Origin: Deferribacteraceae bacterium UBA6793
Lineage (GTDB): Bacteria > Chrysiogenota > Deferribacteres > Deferribacterales > Geovibrionaceae
Length of the DNA: 64,000 nt
Direction: 5' to 3'
Assembly: GCA_002452405.1 (NCBI GenBank)
Contig: DKFP01000014.1
Span: 248,001 to 312,000, forward strand
The stretch's first letter is position 1. Each line of letters opens with the position of its first letter. This document shows, in pieces, positions 41,983 to 50,567 of this stretch. The position numbers and the translations under genes are program-made. Below the pieces are notes generated by a model, which was given only the letters and a program-made list of their open reading frames with translations, searched no databases and was not told the DNA's origin.

Positions 41983-42123
41983 ATGCTTTCCCTTCAACAG
42001 GAAGACAAGGAACAGGAGAAAGACGAAAAACACTACAAGCAGGACGAGCATTACAATGGACGGCTTTTGTTTATGCTGCTTGTTGTCGTTATTATCGGTG
42101 TTCTGATTAAATATTTAAACTGA
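41983..42123 (+). CDS. 46-residue single-TM protein
   Basis: ATG at 41983 with GAGGT 6 nt upstream and a TGA at 42121-42123. Residues 1-25 are highly charged (QQEDKEQEKDEKHYKQDEHY), and residues ~29-41 form one hydrophobic segment (LFMLLVVVIIGVLI), ending KYLN. The good RBS and TM pattern argue for a real gene. It lies between the adhesin promoter region and the TonB operon. Function unknown; small single-TM proteins often modulate a membrane complex. Confidence 0.6.
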   Translation: MLSLQQEDKEQEKDEKHYKQDEHYNGRLLFMLLVVVIIGVLIKYLN

Positions 42124-42172
42124 AAATACTGTTTATATACAATGTCTTGTGATAATTCTTTTAATCCATCGG

Positions 42173-42200
42173 TAATACTTATTTTAAAAAGTTAATACTT
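42173..42200. promoter_or_regulatory. Direct repeats upstream of the TonB-receptor promoter
   Basis: TAATACTT at 42173-42180 and 42193-42200, exactly 20 bp apart (two helical turns) and just upstream of the -35. The layout suits an AraC- or response-regulator-type activator. No Fur box was seen here. Confidence 0.4.
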
Positions 42201-42205
42201 TTATA

Positions 42206-42234
42206 TTGACATCACCTCTGTACGGTTGTTTAAT
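42206..42234 (+). promoter_or_regulatory. Promoter of the TonB receptor operon
   Basis: TTGACA (42206-42211) and TTTAAT (42229-42234) with a 17-bp spacer, and an RBS (GGAGGAGG) 26 nt further on. The leader would be about 18 nt, too short for a cobalamin riboswitch. Confidence 0.65.
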
Positions 42235-42259
42235 TTTCTGAAGAACCGGAGGAGGCAAT

Positions 42260-44434
42260 ATGAAAAAGATATTGACCTGTATGATGATTATGATAGCTGC
42301 GTCAGCAATGGCTGAAAGCCTTATGCAGGACACCTATTACCTTGACAGTATTACTTATGAAGATTCGGCTTATTCAGGCGGCGTGAATACTCTGGACAAG
42401 ACCGACGCAAAGGTCGTTGAAAAAAACCGCAGCAACAACATCGCGGATTTCATTTCAAAAGACCCTGAAATTTCCATGAAGCGCAAGGCGGCGTTCGGTG
42501 ACAGCGGTGATGTTCTTTCAATAAGAGGTATGGAGAGCAAGCGGATACTTCTCAATCTGGACGGCAGAAACATCAGTTCCACAGGTAACGTCGGCGGTAA
42601 CTATATCGATTTCGGCACGATCCCGCTGGACAGCATAGACCGCATTGAGATAATCAAGGGCGGAAGCTCTGCGGAATACGGCAACAGTGCCCTCGGCGGC
42701 GTGATAAATTCTTCTACAGCTCATCCTGCGAAAGCCCCAGAACTCAGCATTTACGGCACCCTCGGCGGGTGGGACAACGCAGATGATTTTCACAACGTCC
42801 GCGCGGCATACTCCCAGCAGTTCGGTGCTGTCGGCGTCAGCCTCGGCGTGAGCCACCAGCAGGCGGATGAGTATCTTCTTAACAACGATTACGAATCGTT
42901 TCACATCGCTCCTAAGGTCTATCTGAAAACACCATGGGACGGCGGCGAGCTTGTGTTCGGCTATAACTATACCAAAACCAGACGCGGACTGATACGCACC
43001 AACCGTGCAGACGGAGTGCCAGACAGCGATTCCGACCTGAATCTTGCAGGATTCAATACAAAAATATACGGCGATTACCCCCTTTCAAGCGGGGAGACAT
43101 TTGCAGGCGGCACGCCGACACCATCAATGACAGTTATTGGTGACGGCGCATACTGGACGAAGGTACGCCAGCTGCTTGATGTGAAATATTCTCAGTTCTT
43201 CGGGCAGAATGTTTATGTCGAAGCATCTGCATACAAGAACATAGAAGACAGAAGCGAAAAGAACTATGCCGACATAGGATCTAGACTTCTTGCGCAGACA
43301 AGTCCCATGGACAAATTTGATGCGACAAAGACTGCCGAAGGCGATCTCGTTATGGACAGGGACGTTGAGGTTGACAGGAGCTACGGATTCAAACTGAAAA
43401 CAGAGATAACCGCCGGAAGCCACTTCATTGTCGCCGGAGCGGAACAGAAACACCTGAAATCCGGCGGAATAGACGTTAATTACGTCGATACAAACTACAA
43501 TATAGGCGCACAGAATGGCTGGAAAGGTACGATGGCTGATTCCGGCGGCAACGATGCCCGTACAGATGGACTTTTCATCTCCGATGCTTACAGCGTCACC
43601 GACAGGCTGACTCTGAATTTCGGCGCGAGATACGACGTTTTCGATTCCGACGTGGAGGGTGCCGACTTTACAGAATCGGCAGTAACCCCGAAACTCGGCG
43701 CAACCTATGCCATAACCCCTTCAGACAAGGTTTCCGTGTTCGTTTATCAGAACTACAGAACACCCACCCTGCCGGAAGTTTACTGGAACTCACAGTCAAA
43801 CGCAGGACAGATTGCATATCTTGAAGGCGGACTGAAACCGGAAAAAGCAAACGCTTTGGACGCGGCGTACAGGCACAGTTTCTCCCGTGGTGAGTATGTT
43901 CAGCTTTCAGCTTATTACTATGACGTTGACGACTACATCATGCATAAGGCTGTCCCTGTTTCACTGACATCTACGAAGACGCAGTTCGCTGCCTATAACG
44001 CGCAGGCGAAATTCTTCGGTTTAACGCTGATGGGCGTGCACGGCATAACCAAAAGCCTTTCCGGTAATTTCGGCGTAACATATCAGAAAACTAAGAAAGA
44101 GGACGACCCCGCAGATCCCGACAATAACCTTGAAAAAGTGGACTATATTCCCGACTATAAGGCACAGGCGGGACTCAGCTGGAAGATAACCGAAAAGACC
44201 TGGCTCGACGTCGGTGCAACATACATCGGTGAAAGGGAATATGCAATCAACGCCAAAGACGTTGCAACACTCGACAGCTACACGACATTCGACGCGAGCA
44301 TAAGGCATAAACTGACGGAAAAGCTCACCCTTGAGCTTTATGCGGACAACATAACCGACGAGGACTATGAGGAATCGTGGGGGTATCCCGCTCTTGGATT
44401 TAACATGGGGGTAAGTGTGAAATGGATACTTTAA
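42260..44434 (+). CDS. TonB-dependent outer membrane receptor
   Basis: A 724-residue receptor with signal peptide (MKKILTCMMIMIAASAMA). The plug domain (~residues 50-165) is clear (LSIRGMESKRILLNLDGRNI, SIDRIEIIKGGSSAEYGNSALGGVIN), followed by a 22-strand-type beta-barrel and the C-terminal NMGVSVKWIL. It imports a metal complex such as haem, siderophore or corrinoid; the ligand cannot be told. First of a five-gene operon with overlapping reading frames (13 nt overlap with the next). Confidence 0.9.
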   Translation: MKKILTCMMIMIAASAMAESLMQDTYYLDSITYEDSAYSGGVNTLDKTDAKVVEKNRSNNIADFISKDPEISMKRKAAFGDSGDVLSIRGMESKRILLNLDGRNISSTGNVGGNYIDFGTIPLDSIDRIEIIKGGSSAEYGNSALGGVINSSTAHPAKAPELSIYGTLGGWDNADDFHNVRAAYSQQFGAVGVSLGVSHQQADEYLLNNDYESFHIAPKVYLKTPWDGGELVFGYNYTKTRRGLIRTNRADGVPDSDSDLNLAGFNTKIYGDYPLSSGETFAGGTPTPSMTVIGDGAYWTKVRQLLDVKYSQFFGQNVYVEASAYKNIEDRSEKNYADIGSRLLAQTSPMDKFDATKTAEGDLVMDRDVEVDRSYGFKLKTEITAGSHFIVAGAEQKHLKSGGIDVNYVDTNYNIGAQNGWKGTMADSGGNDARTDGLFISDAYSVTDRLTLNFGARYDVFDSDVEGADFTESAVTPKLGATYAITPSDKVSVFVYQNYRTPTLPEVYWNSQSNAGQIAYLEGGLKPEKANALDAAYRHSFSRGEYVQLSAYYYDVDDYIMHKAVPVSLTSTKTQFAAYNAQAKFFGLTLMGVHGITKSLSGNFGVTYQKTKKEDDPADPDNNLEKVDYIPDYKAQAGLSWKITEKTWLDVGATYIGEREYAINAKDVATLDSYTTFDASIRHKLTEKLTLELYADNITDEDYEESWGYPALGFNMGVSVKWIL

Positions 44435-45180
44435 CAAAAGATCAGCAGGTAAACTTCTGGGATAACAAGGCGCAGACCTTCCCCAGATATGAGGATAAAG
44501 AGAGTAACTACGAATCCGGTATGCTCGACAGAATCAGACGGATGGGCGTGGTGTTTAAAGATGCCGACGTGCTGGACGTCGGCTGCGGCAGCGGAATGTA
44601 TACCATCCGCATAGCAAAAGAGGCGAAAGCCGTTACGGGGACTGATATTTCAGGCGAGATGCTGCGCATTATGAAAGAGGATGCAAGCGCTCACGGTATC
44701 AGCAACATCACCACTGTGCACACCGATTGGGCGGGATTTACACCGGATAGAAAATACGACGTTGTTTTCTGCTCCATGACACCAGCCGTACAGTCTGACG
44801 ATGCCAGACGCAAAGTTGCAGACTGCGCTTTGAAAAGTGCAGCATATATGGGTTTCGCAGGTAAAATGGATTCCGCGGTGCTGAATGGGCTTTACGGAAA
44901 ATTCGGCATAGTTCAGCGGGATTTCAGCGATTCGCACAGGATGAAGGAGTGGCTTGAGAAAAACAGATACGCCTATTCATCCGAGGTTGTTGACGGAGAA
45001 TGGGTTGTTGTGCGCACGCTGGACGAGATGGCGAAGAACGCATACGATATGCTTTCGACATACAATGTACCGCTGGATGCGCAGTATATAAAAGAATATG
45101 CCGAGCAGTTCAGGAACGATAAAGGCGAGTATATCGACAGAACCAAGTATCGTATCGAGGTTATAGTATGGCACGTTTAG
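44422..45180 (+). CDS. Class I SAM-dependent methyltransferase in the TonB/FecBCD uptake operon
   Basis: A 252-residue methyltransferase. Motif I is VLDVGCGSGMYTIRIA, motif II VTGTDISGEM, and VVFCSMTPAVQ is the post-III region. It overlaps the receptor gene by 13 nt and the binding-protein gene by 13 nt, so it is translationally coupled to the transporter. Methyltransferases in metal uptake operons may modify or release the imported ligand, or act in its synthesis; the substrate is unknown. Confidence 0.85.
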   Translation: MDTLTKDQQVNFWDNKAQTFPRYEDKESNYESGMLDRIRRMGVVFKDADVLDVGCGSGMYTIRIAKEAKAVTGTDISGEMLRIMKEDASAHGISNITTVHTDWAGFTPDRKYDVVFCSMTPAVQSDDARRKVADCALKSAAYMGFAGKMDSAVLNGLYGKFGIVQRDFSDSHRMKEWLEKNRYAYSSEVVDGEWVVVRTLDEMAKNAYDMLSTYNVPLDAQYIKEYAEQFRNDKGEYIDRTKYRIEVIVWHV

Positions 45181-46238
45181 CGGCAGTCCTGCTGATTTTC
45201 TGTGCGTTTTTTTCCGCGCAGGCTAAAACCGTCACCGACATGCAGGGGCGGAAAGTAACGGTACCGGACAAAGTTGAGAGACTGATAGCTCTCGGCAGCA
45301 GTATGAGCTTTGTTACATATATGAAGGCGCAGAATCTCGCAGTAGGCGTTGAGGATATTAATAAGCGGGCTAACTTTCCCAAGCCGTATATCTATGCGAA
45401 TATGGAGATGGTGAAGAACCTGCCTGTGGTGGGCAGGGGCGGTCCGGCGCAGAGTTATAACGTCGAGGCGATAGTCAGTCTTAAACCGGACGTGCTGTTC
45501 ATCAATTCCGAGGATTCCACAGTTGCGGACATGCTCCAGAGAAAGCTGCGGATACCAGTTGTTGCCGTTAGCTACGGCAGAGGTTCCTTTGACCTTAAAA
45601 CATGGATGCAGTCAATCACCCTTGCAGGTGAGGTGCTGGGCAGGCAGAAAAGGGGCGCGGAGCTGAACACGTATATAAAAAATATAATAAGCCGGCTTAA
45701 TATTGATGTGCCTCAGAAGGCGCAGGCATATGTCGGCGGCATAGCTTATAAGGGTTATCAGGGAATAGACAGTACTGCGGGTGATTTTCTTCCGTTCAAT
45801 ATTGCGAAGGTTTCAAATCTTGCCATGAAAGCCGGAAAAAGAAGTCAGATGTTCGTAAATAAGGAATTCATCGTAAGTCTTTCACCTCAGCTTGTTTTTC
45901 TTGACGGTGAGGGGCTTGCTATAATGCAGAAACAGTTCAGGGACGACCCGCAGCTTTTCGGGAAAATTCCGGCGTTCAAAAACGGAAAGGTGTATCTGCT
46001 GCTGCCCAACACTGCATATTATGTCAACCCCGAAGTGATGCTTGCCAATGCATTTATGGTGGCTAAAGCGGCATATCCTGAGAAATATGCTGCGATTGAT
46101 CCTGTTGCGGAGGCGGACAAGGTGTTCGGGACTTTTGTCGGTGCCGCACTTTATAAGCAGTTTGAAAAGGACACGGGCGGTTACCGCAAGGTTGTGCTGA
46201 AAGACGGCGGGCTTGGGCTGGAACCACTTGAAAGATGA
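45168..46238 (+). CDS. ABC transporter periplasmic binding protein, FecB/TroA-like
   Basis: A 356-residue protein with a signal peptide (MARLAAVLLIFCAFFSAQA). The mature part has the class III pattern: TVTDMQGRKVTVPDKVERLIALGSSMSFVTYM, VGRGGPAQSYNVEAIVSLKPDVLFIN, and a long helix linking two lobes. It delivers the ligand to the FecCD permease. It is the third gene of the operon, overlapping both neighbours (13 and 4 nt). Confidence 0.9.
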   Translation: MARLAAVLLIFCAFFSAQAKTVTDMQGRKVTVPDKVERLIALGSSMSFVTYMKAQNLAVGVEDINKRANFPKPYIYANMEMVKNLPVVGRGGPAQSYNVEAIVSLKPDVLFINSEDSTVADMLQRKLRIPVVAVSYGRGSFDLKTWMQSITLAGEVLGRQKRGAELNTYIKNIISRLNIDVPQKAQAYVGGIAYKGYQGIDSTAGDFLPFNIAKVSNLAMKAGKRSQMFVNKEFIVSLSPQLVFLDGEGLAIMQKQFRDDPQLFGKIPAFKNGKVYLLLPNTAYYVNPEVMLANAFMVAKAAYPEKYAAIDPVAEADKVFGTFVGAALYKQFEKDTGGYRKVVLKDGGLGLEPLER

Positions 46239-47266
46239 AAAAAGAGATATCGTTTTTTGCCGTTATGGCGGTTCTGCTTCTCGCAGCCGTTGTGGCTGGT
46301 TTGCACAGGGGCGCTGGCGGCGGCTCGTGGGGTGATACCGTCTCGGCACTGTTTCTGAGCGGCGACAACAAAGATCTTGAATATTTCATATATTATCTGC
46401 GGCTGCCGAGGATAACTGCGGCGGTATTCACCGGGATGAGTCTTGCTGTATGCGGAGTCATATTGCAGAGTGTTCTTAACAACCCTCTGGCTTCATCCTT
46501 TACATTGGGACTTTCGCAGGGTGCGGCTTTCGGAGCTGCGTTTTCGATAATAGTTCTTGGTGCCGGCAGCACGCAGTTTACAGGTTCCGGTGTTGTGCTC
46601 GGAAACCTCGGATATGTCGCAGCCGGAGCTTTTGCAGGTTCCCTGACGGCTTCCGCAGTTATACTGCTGTTCTCGTTTGTTAGGGGTATGACCTCTCAGG
46701 GGCTGATACTGGCGGGTGTTGCGGTCTCTTCTTTTTTCGGAGCCTGCACGATGCTTTTGCAGTATTTCTCCACGGACAGCCAGCTTGCGGCGGCTGTTTT
46801 CTGGACGTTCGGCGATCTTGGAAAGGGTGGCTGGGCAGAGGCGTTCACGATGGGCGGTGTGTGTGTTGCGGGGATGCTGTTTGTGTTCAGGTACAGCTGG
46901 GACTACAACGCTGTGGCGTGGGGTGAGTCCTATGCGGCAGGGCTTGGCGTGGAGGTCAGAAAGGTGCGGGTATACTCGCTGCTGGTGACGGCTGTGATGG
47001 CTGCGTTTGCCACAGCGTTTTACGGTGTGATAGGTTTCATCGGTCTGATTGCTCCACACATGGTAAGGCTTATTTTCAGGCAGGCAGGGCACGGATTTCT
47101 GATACCTGCCGCGGGTTTGCTTGGCGGGGTTATTCTGCTTGCAGCGGACATAGGGGCGCAGGCTGTGCTTTACCCGGCGGCGCTTCCGGTGGGTGTTATC
47201 ACCTCTTTTGCCGGAGTGCCTGTGTTTCTTGGACTTCTTTTGAGGAGGTCGATGAAAAATGCTTGA
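46235..47266 (+). CDS. FecCD-type ABC permease
   Basis: A 343-residue membrane protein with about ten TM helices. Seen are LRLPRITAAVFTGMSLAVCGVILQSVLNNPLASSFTLGLSQGAAFGA, the FecCD family signature including the conserved NPL(A)xP-type segment (here NPLASSF), and GLIAPHMVRLIF for the coupling helix. It forms the pore for iron-complex, haem or corrinoid import. Fourth gene of the operon, overlapping the next by 8 nt. Confidence 0.92.
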   Translation: MKKEISFFAVMAVLLLAAVVAGLHRGAGGGSWGDTVSALFLSGDNKDLEYFIYYLRLPRITAAVFTGMSLAVCGVILQSVLNNPLASSFTLGLSQGAAFGAAFSIIVLGAGSTQFTGSGVVLGNLGYVAAGAFAGSLTASAVILLFSFVRGMTSQGLILAGVAVSSFFGACTMLLQYFSTDSQLAAAVFWTFGDLGKGGWAEAFTMGGVCVAGMLFVFRYSWDYNAVAWGESYAAGLGVEVRKVRVYSLLVTAVMAAFATAFYGVIGFIGLIAPHMVRLIFRQAGHGFLIPAAGLLGGVILLAADIGAQAVLYPAALPVGVITSFAGVPVFLGLLLRRSMKNA

Positions 47267-48008
47267 TGTAAAAGATATTTCATACAGTTTGAAAAGCGGG
47301 AGAAAGATTCTTGACGGAATAGGTTTCAGTGTAGGTGCTGGTGAACTTTGTGCCGTTATCGGTCCCAACGGTGCCGGAAAGTCAACGCTTATGAAAGTGA
47401 TAAGCGGGCTTATCAAGCCTGAGTGCGGAAGTGTAAGTTACGTGGGTTGCGAGCTTACGACGCTTGATTCGCGCGCGCGCGCGAAGGTTGTTGCATATCT
47501 GCCGCAGGTGACGGGCGCTGTTTCAAGCTCGGTTGCGGATGCGGTGCTGCTGGGCAGAAAGCCTTACATAAGCTGGTATCCGTCTTTGGGCGACAGAGAG
47601 AGAGTTCAGGATGTTGCGAAAAGACTTGGGATAGCCCATATGCTTGAGAGGAACGTAACGGAGCTTTCCGGCGGAGAACTTCAGAAGGTTCTGATCGCCC
47701 GTGCAATAGTGCAGGAAACGTCGGTTCTTATACTTGACGAGCCGGTTAACCATCTTGATGTGAAGAATAGGATAGACATAATGGAGACCGCAAGGCAGCT
47801 TACGCAGGAGTCGGGGCTGAGCACTCTGGTTGTGATACATGATCTGAACCTCGCGCTGCGCTATGCGGACAGCGTTCTTCTGCTTGACGACGGCAGACAG
47901 GCTGATTTCTGTCCCTGCTGCGGTCTGAAAAGCGAAGCCGTGTCTGACGTTTATAAGATACCTATGGATATCCGTGAGATAGACAGCAGACTGTGCGTTG
48001 TATACTGA
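47259..48008 (+). CDS. ABC transporter ATPase (FecE-like) with a C-terminal CPCCG motif
   Basis: A 249-residue ATPase with Walker A IGPNGAGKSTLMK, signature ELSGGELQKVLIARA, Walker B VLILDEPVNHLD and switch His in VVIHDLN. Near residues ~212-218 it has FCPCCGLKSE, a Cys cluster absent from usual FecE/BtuD proteins, placed where the family has a short Gly-rich loop. It may bind a metal and act as sensor or be structural. Last gene of the operon. It converges on the diguanylate cyclase with only 1 nt between stops and no visible terminator. Confidence 0.9.
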   Translation: MLDVKDISYSLKSGRKILDGIGFSVGAGELCAVIGPNGAGKSTLMKVISGLIKPECGSVSYVGCELTTLDSRARAKVVAYLPQVTGAVSSSVADAVLLGRKPYISWYPSLGDRERVQDVAKRLGIAHMLERNVTELSGGELQKVLIARAIVQETSVLILDEPVNHLDVKNRIDIMETARQLTQESGLSTLVVIHDLNLALRYADSVLLLDDGRQADFCPCCGLKSEAVSDVYKIPMDIREIDSRLCVVY

Positions 48009-48009
48009 T

Positions 48010-49770
48010 TCAGGTGCAGATAACTCTGTTGCGCCCTTCTGACTTTGCCTGATAGAGACATCCGTCTGCGCGTCCTATCATGTCTTTTTCCATGTCGCCG
48101 TCTGCGTATGAAGAGACACCTATGCTGGCGGTGACGCTACCGACTGTGGCGAAACTGTGGGCTTCTATCTTTTCGCGGATGCTTTCGGCAAGACTGAGAG
48201 CACCATTCAGACCCGTTTCAGGACATATCACAAGGAACTCTTCCCCTCCCCAGCGTCCGACAGTATCGGTACTTCTGACAGTGGATTTCAGTATCGCTGC
48301 AAACTCCACAAGAACACTGTCCCCTGTCTGGTGTCCGTATGTGTCGTTGACTTTCTTAAAGTGGTCGATGTCCAGGATGATGAGGCTGAGCGGGTTCTTA
48401 TATCTTTTTACGCGGTTTATCTCACCCTCAAGAACGCTGTCCAGCTTCATCCTGTTGAAAACTTCTGTGAGCCTGTCCGTGACGGAGAGCTTTTCAAGCT
48501 GGGTGTTCTTCTCTTCCAGCTCCTTTGTGCGCTCCTCTATCTTCTGTTCGAGATTCTGCTGGTAGTCCTGAATAGATTTGGACATCACATACATTGATTC
48601 GGAGAGCCTGTGTATCTCCATAAGTCTCGTTTTCACCCTGCTTATGCGGCTGAACTGCCTTTTTGACACCTTTTCACTCTCGTGTTCCAGCATAGTAATG
48701 GGGCGTACTATCAGCGAAACCAGATAAAGGATAAGCGGTATCATAAGCATCAGACTGCCGAGGCAGGCGTACAATATCTTGTAACTGCGGTCAGTATAGG
48801 TACGCATGACCTCGCTGTAGGGTGCCACAATGCCCAGATGTGCGGTGCCGCCGAGTGGGGGCGTAAGTTTTTTGATGTGGAAGAAATATTTCTGTCCGCC
48901 TACCCGCTTGATGTAATGGAGTGTTTTCGGTGAGTCACTCTTTTCCACAGCGGCAAGAAGTTCTGTTTTCATGCGGTTGTCGTTCTTTGTGCCTCCGTAG
49001 GCAGCAGCAAATATTCCGCCGTTCTTATCGAAAAGATATACTGAGGACGATCCGGTGAATTTATACGAGTTCAGTAGAGTGTCAAGACTGTCGGTAAGCA
49101 CGTCCACAGAGAGTACGTTGCCGCTTTTAAGTTTGAGCGCATAGGTTATGCCTCTGCCGTCGAAGTTTGAAAAGCTGTAGGGGTCGGTTTTTATCACGTT
49201 GTTCGATGCTGAGGCCTTGATGAACCATGGGCGTGTGCGCGGGTCATAATCTGAATTTACCGAAGAGGAGGAGGTTACATTCAGATTTTCGTTCAGCAGG
49301 TCGAGTTTTTTTATGTATCTGCCTGAATCTGTGAAAACCGTGACGACGAGCCATCTGTCCGATGGTGAGGCGTTATACTTTTTTCTGAGGGATTGGTTGA
49401 TGTCCAGACTTATAAGCTCATAAAAGCAACCGTCGCCGTAGCCTATGTATGCTGAATACAGTTTAGGGTTGTTCTGGAACAGTTTCAGAAAGATTTCCAG
49501 CAGTCTGCCCTTGTCTGCATTGTAAAAATCCGCGTTTGCATTGTCATAAACCGAAACAAGATTGAGTATGCGGCTGTTCACCTCGTCTATGTCCGAGATG
49601 GTGTTCTGGGCGTTTCGGCTTATGGAACCGAACTCTTTTACAATGCTTCTTCTGACGAGAATATTGTCGAAGTATATCATAGATAAGAATATTATGCCCA
49701 GCATTATGAGCGATAACAGAAAATACAAAGATATGATGGTGATACGGAAGGTTATCTTGTGCGTCCCCAT
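48010..49770 (-). CDS. Diguanylate cyclase with dCache sensor and HAMP-like linker
   Basis: A 586-residue membrane protein. TM1 (~residues 13-35) precedes a periplasmic dCache sensor (~35-340, with PRTRPWFIKASASNN and SVDVLTDSLDTLL), TM2 (~345-365, ILYACLGSLMLMIPLILYLVSL), HAMP-like and coiled coil segment, and GGDEF (~425-586) with RWGGEEFLVICPE at the active site. It should make c-di-GMP in response to an unknown periplasmic ligand. Large T1SS adhesins are typically c-di-GMP controlled, so it may link to the adhesin locus, but they are not adjacent. Confidence 0.9.
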   Translation of the reverse strand: MGTHKITFRITIISLYFLLSLIMLGIIFLSMIYFDNILVRRSIVKEFGSISRNAQNTISDIDEVNSRILNLVSVYDNANADFYNADKGRLLEIFLKLFQNNPKLYSAYIGYGDGCFYELISLDINQSLRKKYNASPSDRWLVVTVFTDSGRYIKKLDLLNENLNVTSSSSVNSDYDPRTRPWFIKASASNNVIKTDPYSFSNFDGRGITYALKLKSGNVLSVDVLTDSLDTLLNSYKFTGSSSVYLFDKNGGIFAAAYGGTKNDNRMKTELLAAVEKSDSPKTLHYIKRVGGQKYFFHIKKLTPPLGGTAHLGIVAPYSEVMRTYTDRSYKILYACLGSLMLMIPLILYLVSLIVRPITMLEHESEKVSKRQFSRISRVKTRLMEIHRLSESMYVMSKSIQDYQQNLEQKIEERTKELEEKNTQLEKLSVTDRLTEVFNRMKLDSVLEGEINRVKRYKNPLSLIILDIDHFKKVNDTYGHQTGDSVLVEFAAILKSTVRSTDTVGRWGGEEFLVICPETGLNGALSLAESIREKIEAHSFATVGSVTASIGVSSYADGDMEKDMIGRADGCLYQAKSEGRNRVICT

Positions 49771-49935
49771 TTGAAATTACCCCTGAAAGAACTCCTATCC
49801 TGTGTTGCAGCACAGAATGTAAATTTTTAACAGCTTAAACCTGTGAAGTAAAGGAAAAAGTATACAAAGTAACTAAACATACAGTCAGGTGGTAAATAGT
49901 TTAATGTAATAATTTTCTTTTGACGGAATGTGTGG

Positions 49936-49965
49936 AAAGAAAGCTCCGGCGGGGGTTACCGGAGC
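49936..49965 (-). terminator. Terminator of the superoxide reductase gene
   Basis: On the minus strand, GCTCCGG (complement of 49959-49965) and CCGGAGC (complement of 49943-49949) enclose TAACCCCCG, followed by TTTCTTT. It begins 8 nt past the stop codon. The 203-bp gap 49771-49973 holds only this and the DGC upstream region. Confidence 0.88.
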
Positions 49966-49973
49966 CTGTTTTA

Positions 49974-50471
49974 TTATGCGACAGTGATTTCTTTGGATGA
50001 TTCCCAGAGACCGTGTATATTGCAGTAGCTGAGAGCAACCAGAGTTCCGGATGCGTTCAGTCTGAGTCTTATGGCGGAGAAGGGGTCTGCGTATGCGTTG
50101 CCTTTGTTCGCGCCGAGTGCGGATTCGCCGTGAGCTGTGAACTCGTATTTGCCCAGTTCACTTATGGGACCGCCAGCCGCGGGTTTGAAATAGAGCGCTA
50201 TCCAGCTGATGAAGTGTTCAGTTGTGTTTGGATGAGGCACTTCTTTGCCCACAGATACCGTAATTGTGCAGGTTTCTCCTGGTTTAACTGATGCGGGAGC
50301 ATCAATAACAGGAACGTGTTTTTCTGTTTTAAAGTCTGCTGATTTGATTGTGCTTCCGAGTTTAACACCTGCGGGTTCTGCCGCGTGTGCGGTTGAAAAC
50401 GTGCCCATTGCAAGGGTTGCGCCAGCCACAGCCGCTGTGCCCAGAAGCTGTCTGCGTGATAGTTTTTCCAT
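49974..50471 (-). CDS. Superoxide reductase (neelaredoxin type) with Tat signal
   Basis: A 165-residue protein with a twin-arginine signal (LSRRQLLGTAAVAGATLAMG...AHA). The mature part has the SOR iron centre: EKHVPVIDAP, KEVPHPNTTEHFISW and the C-terminal SYCNIHGLWES, giving four His plus one Cys. There is no N-terminal desulforedoxin domain, so it is the single-iron class. It reduces superoxide to H2O2 in the periplasm, where SORs are seldom placed. Its promoter overlaps the palindrome at 50488-50511. Monocistronic. Confidence 0.92.
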   Translation of the reverse strand: MEKLSRRQLLGTAAVAGATLAMGTFSTAHAAEPAGVKLGSTIKSADFKTEKHVPVIDAPASVKPGETCTITVSVGKEVPHPNTTEHFISWIALYFKPAAGGPISELGKYEFTAHGESALGANKGNAYADPFSAIRLRLNASGTLVALSYCNIHGLWESSKEITVA

Positions 50472-50487
50472 GAATTGCCTCCTTTAT

Positions 50488-50511
50488 CGTTATATATAAA
50501 ATTATATAACG
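50488..50511. promoter_or_regulatory. Operator-like palindrome at the superoxide reductase promoter
   Basis: CGTTATATA (50488-50496) and TATATAACG (50503-50511) around TAAAAT. The core CGTTATAT-N8-ATATAACG is identical in arms and spacing to the site at 3147-3170. It covers the putative -10 element (50503-50508). Confidence 0.7.
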
Positions 50512-50531
50512 AAATATATATAAACAGTCAA
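50503..50531 (-). promoter_or_regulatory. Promoter of the superoxide reductase gene
   Basis: On the minus strand, TTGACT (50526-50531) and TATATA (50503-50508) at 17 bp; a TATAAT at 19 bp is an alternative. The -10 lies within one arm of the palindrome, so a bound regulator would block transcription. Confidence 0.6.
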
Positions 50532-50567
50532 TGGTAATTATACTAATTCAGTGTTTTTAATGAATTG

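Noticed and set aside
42212..42259. Cobalamin riboswitch in the leader of the TonB receptor operon
   Set aside because: A promoter with 17-bp spacing ends ~25 bp before the start codon, leaving too short a leader.
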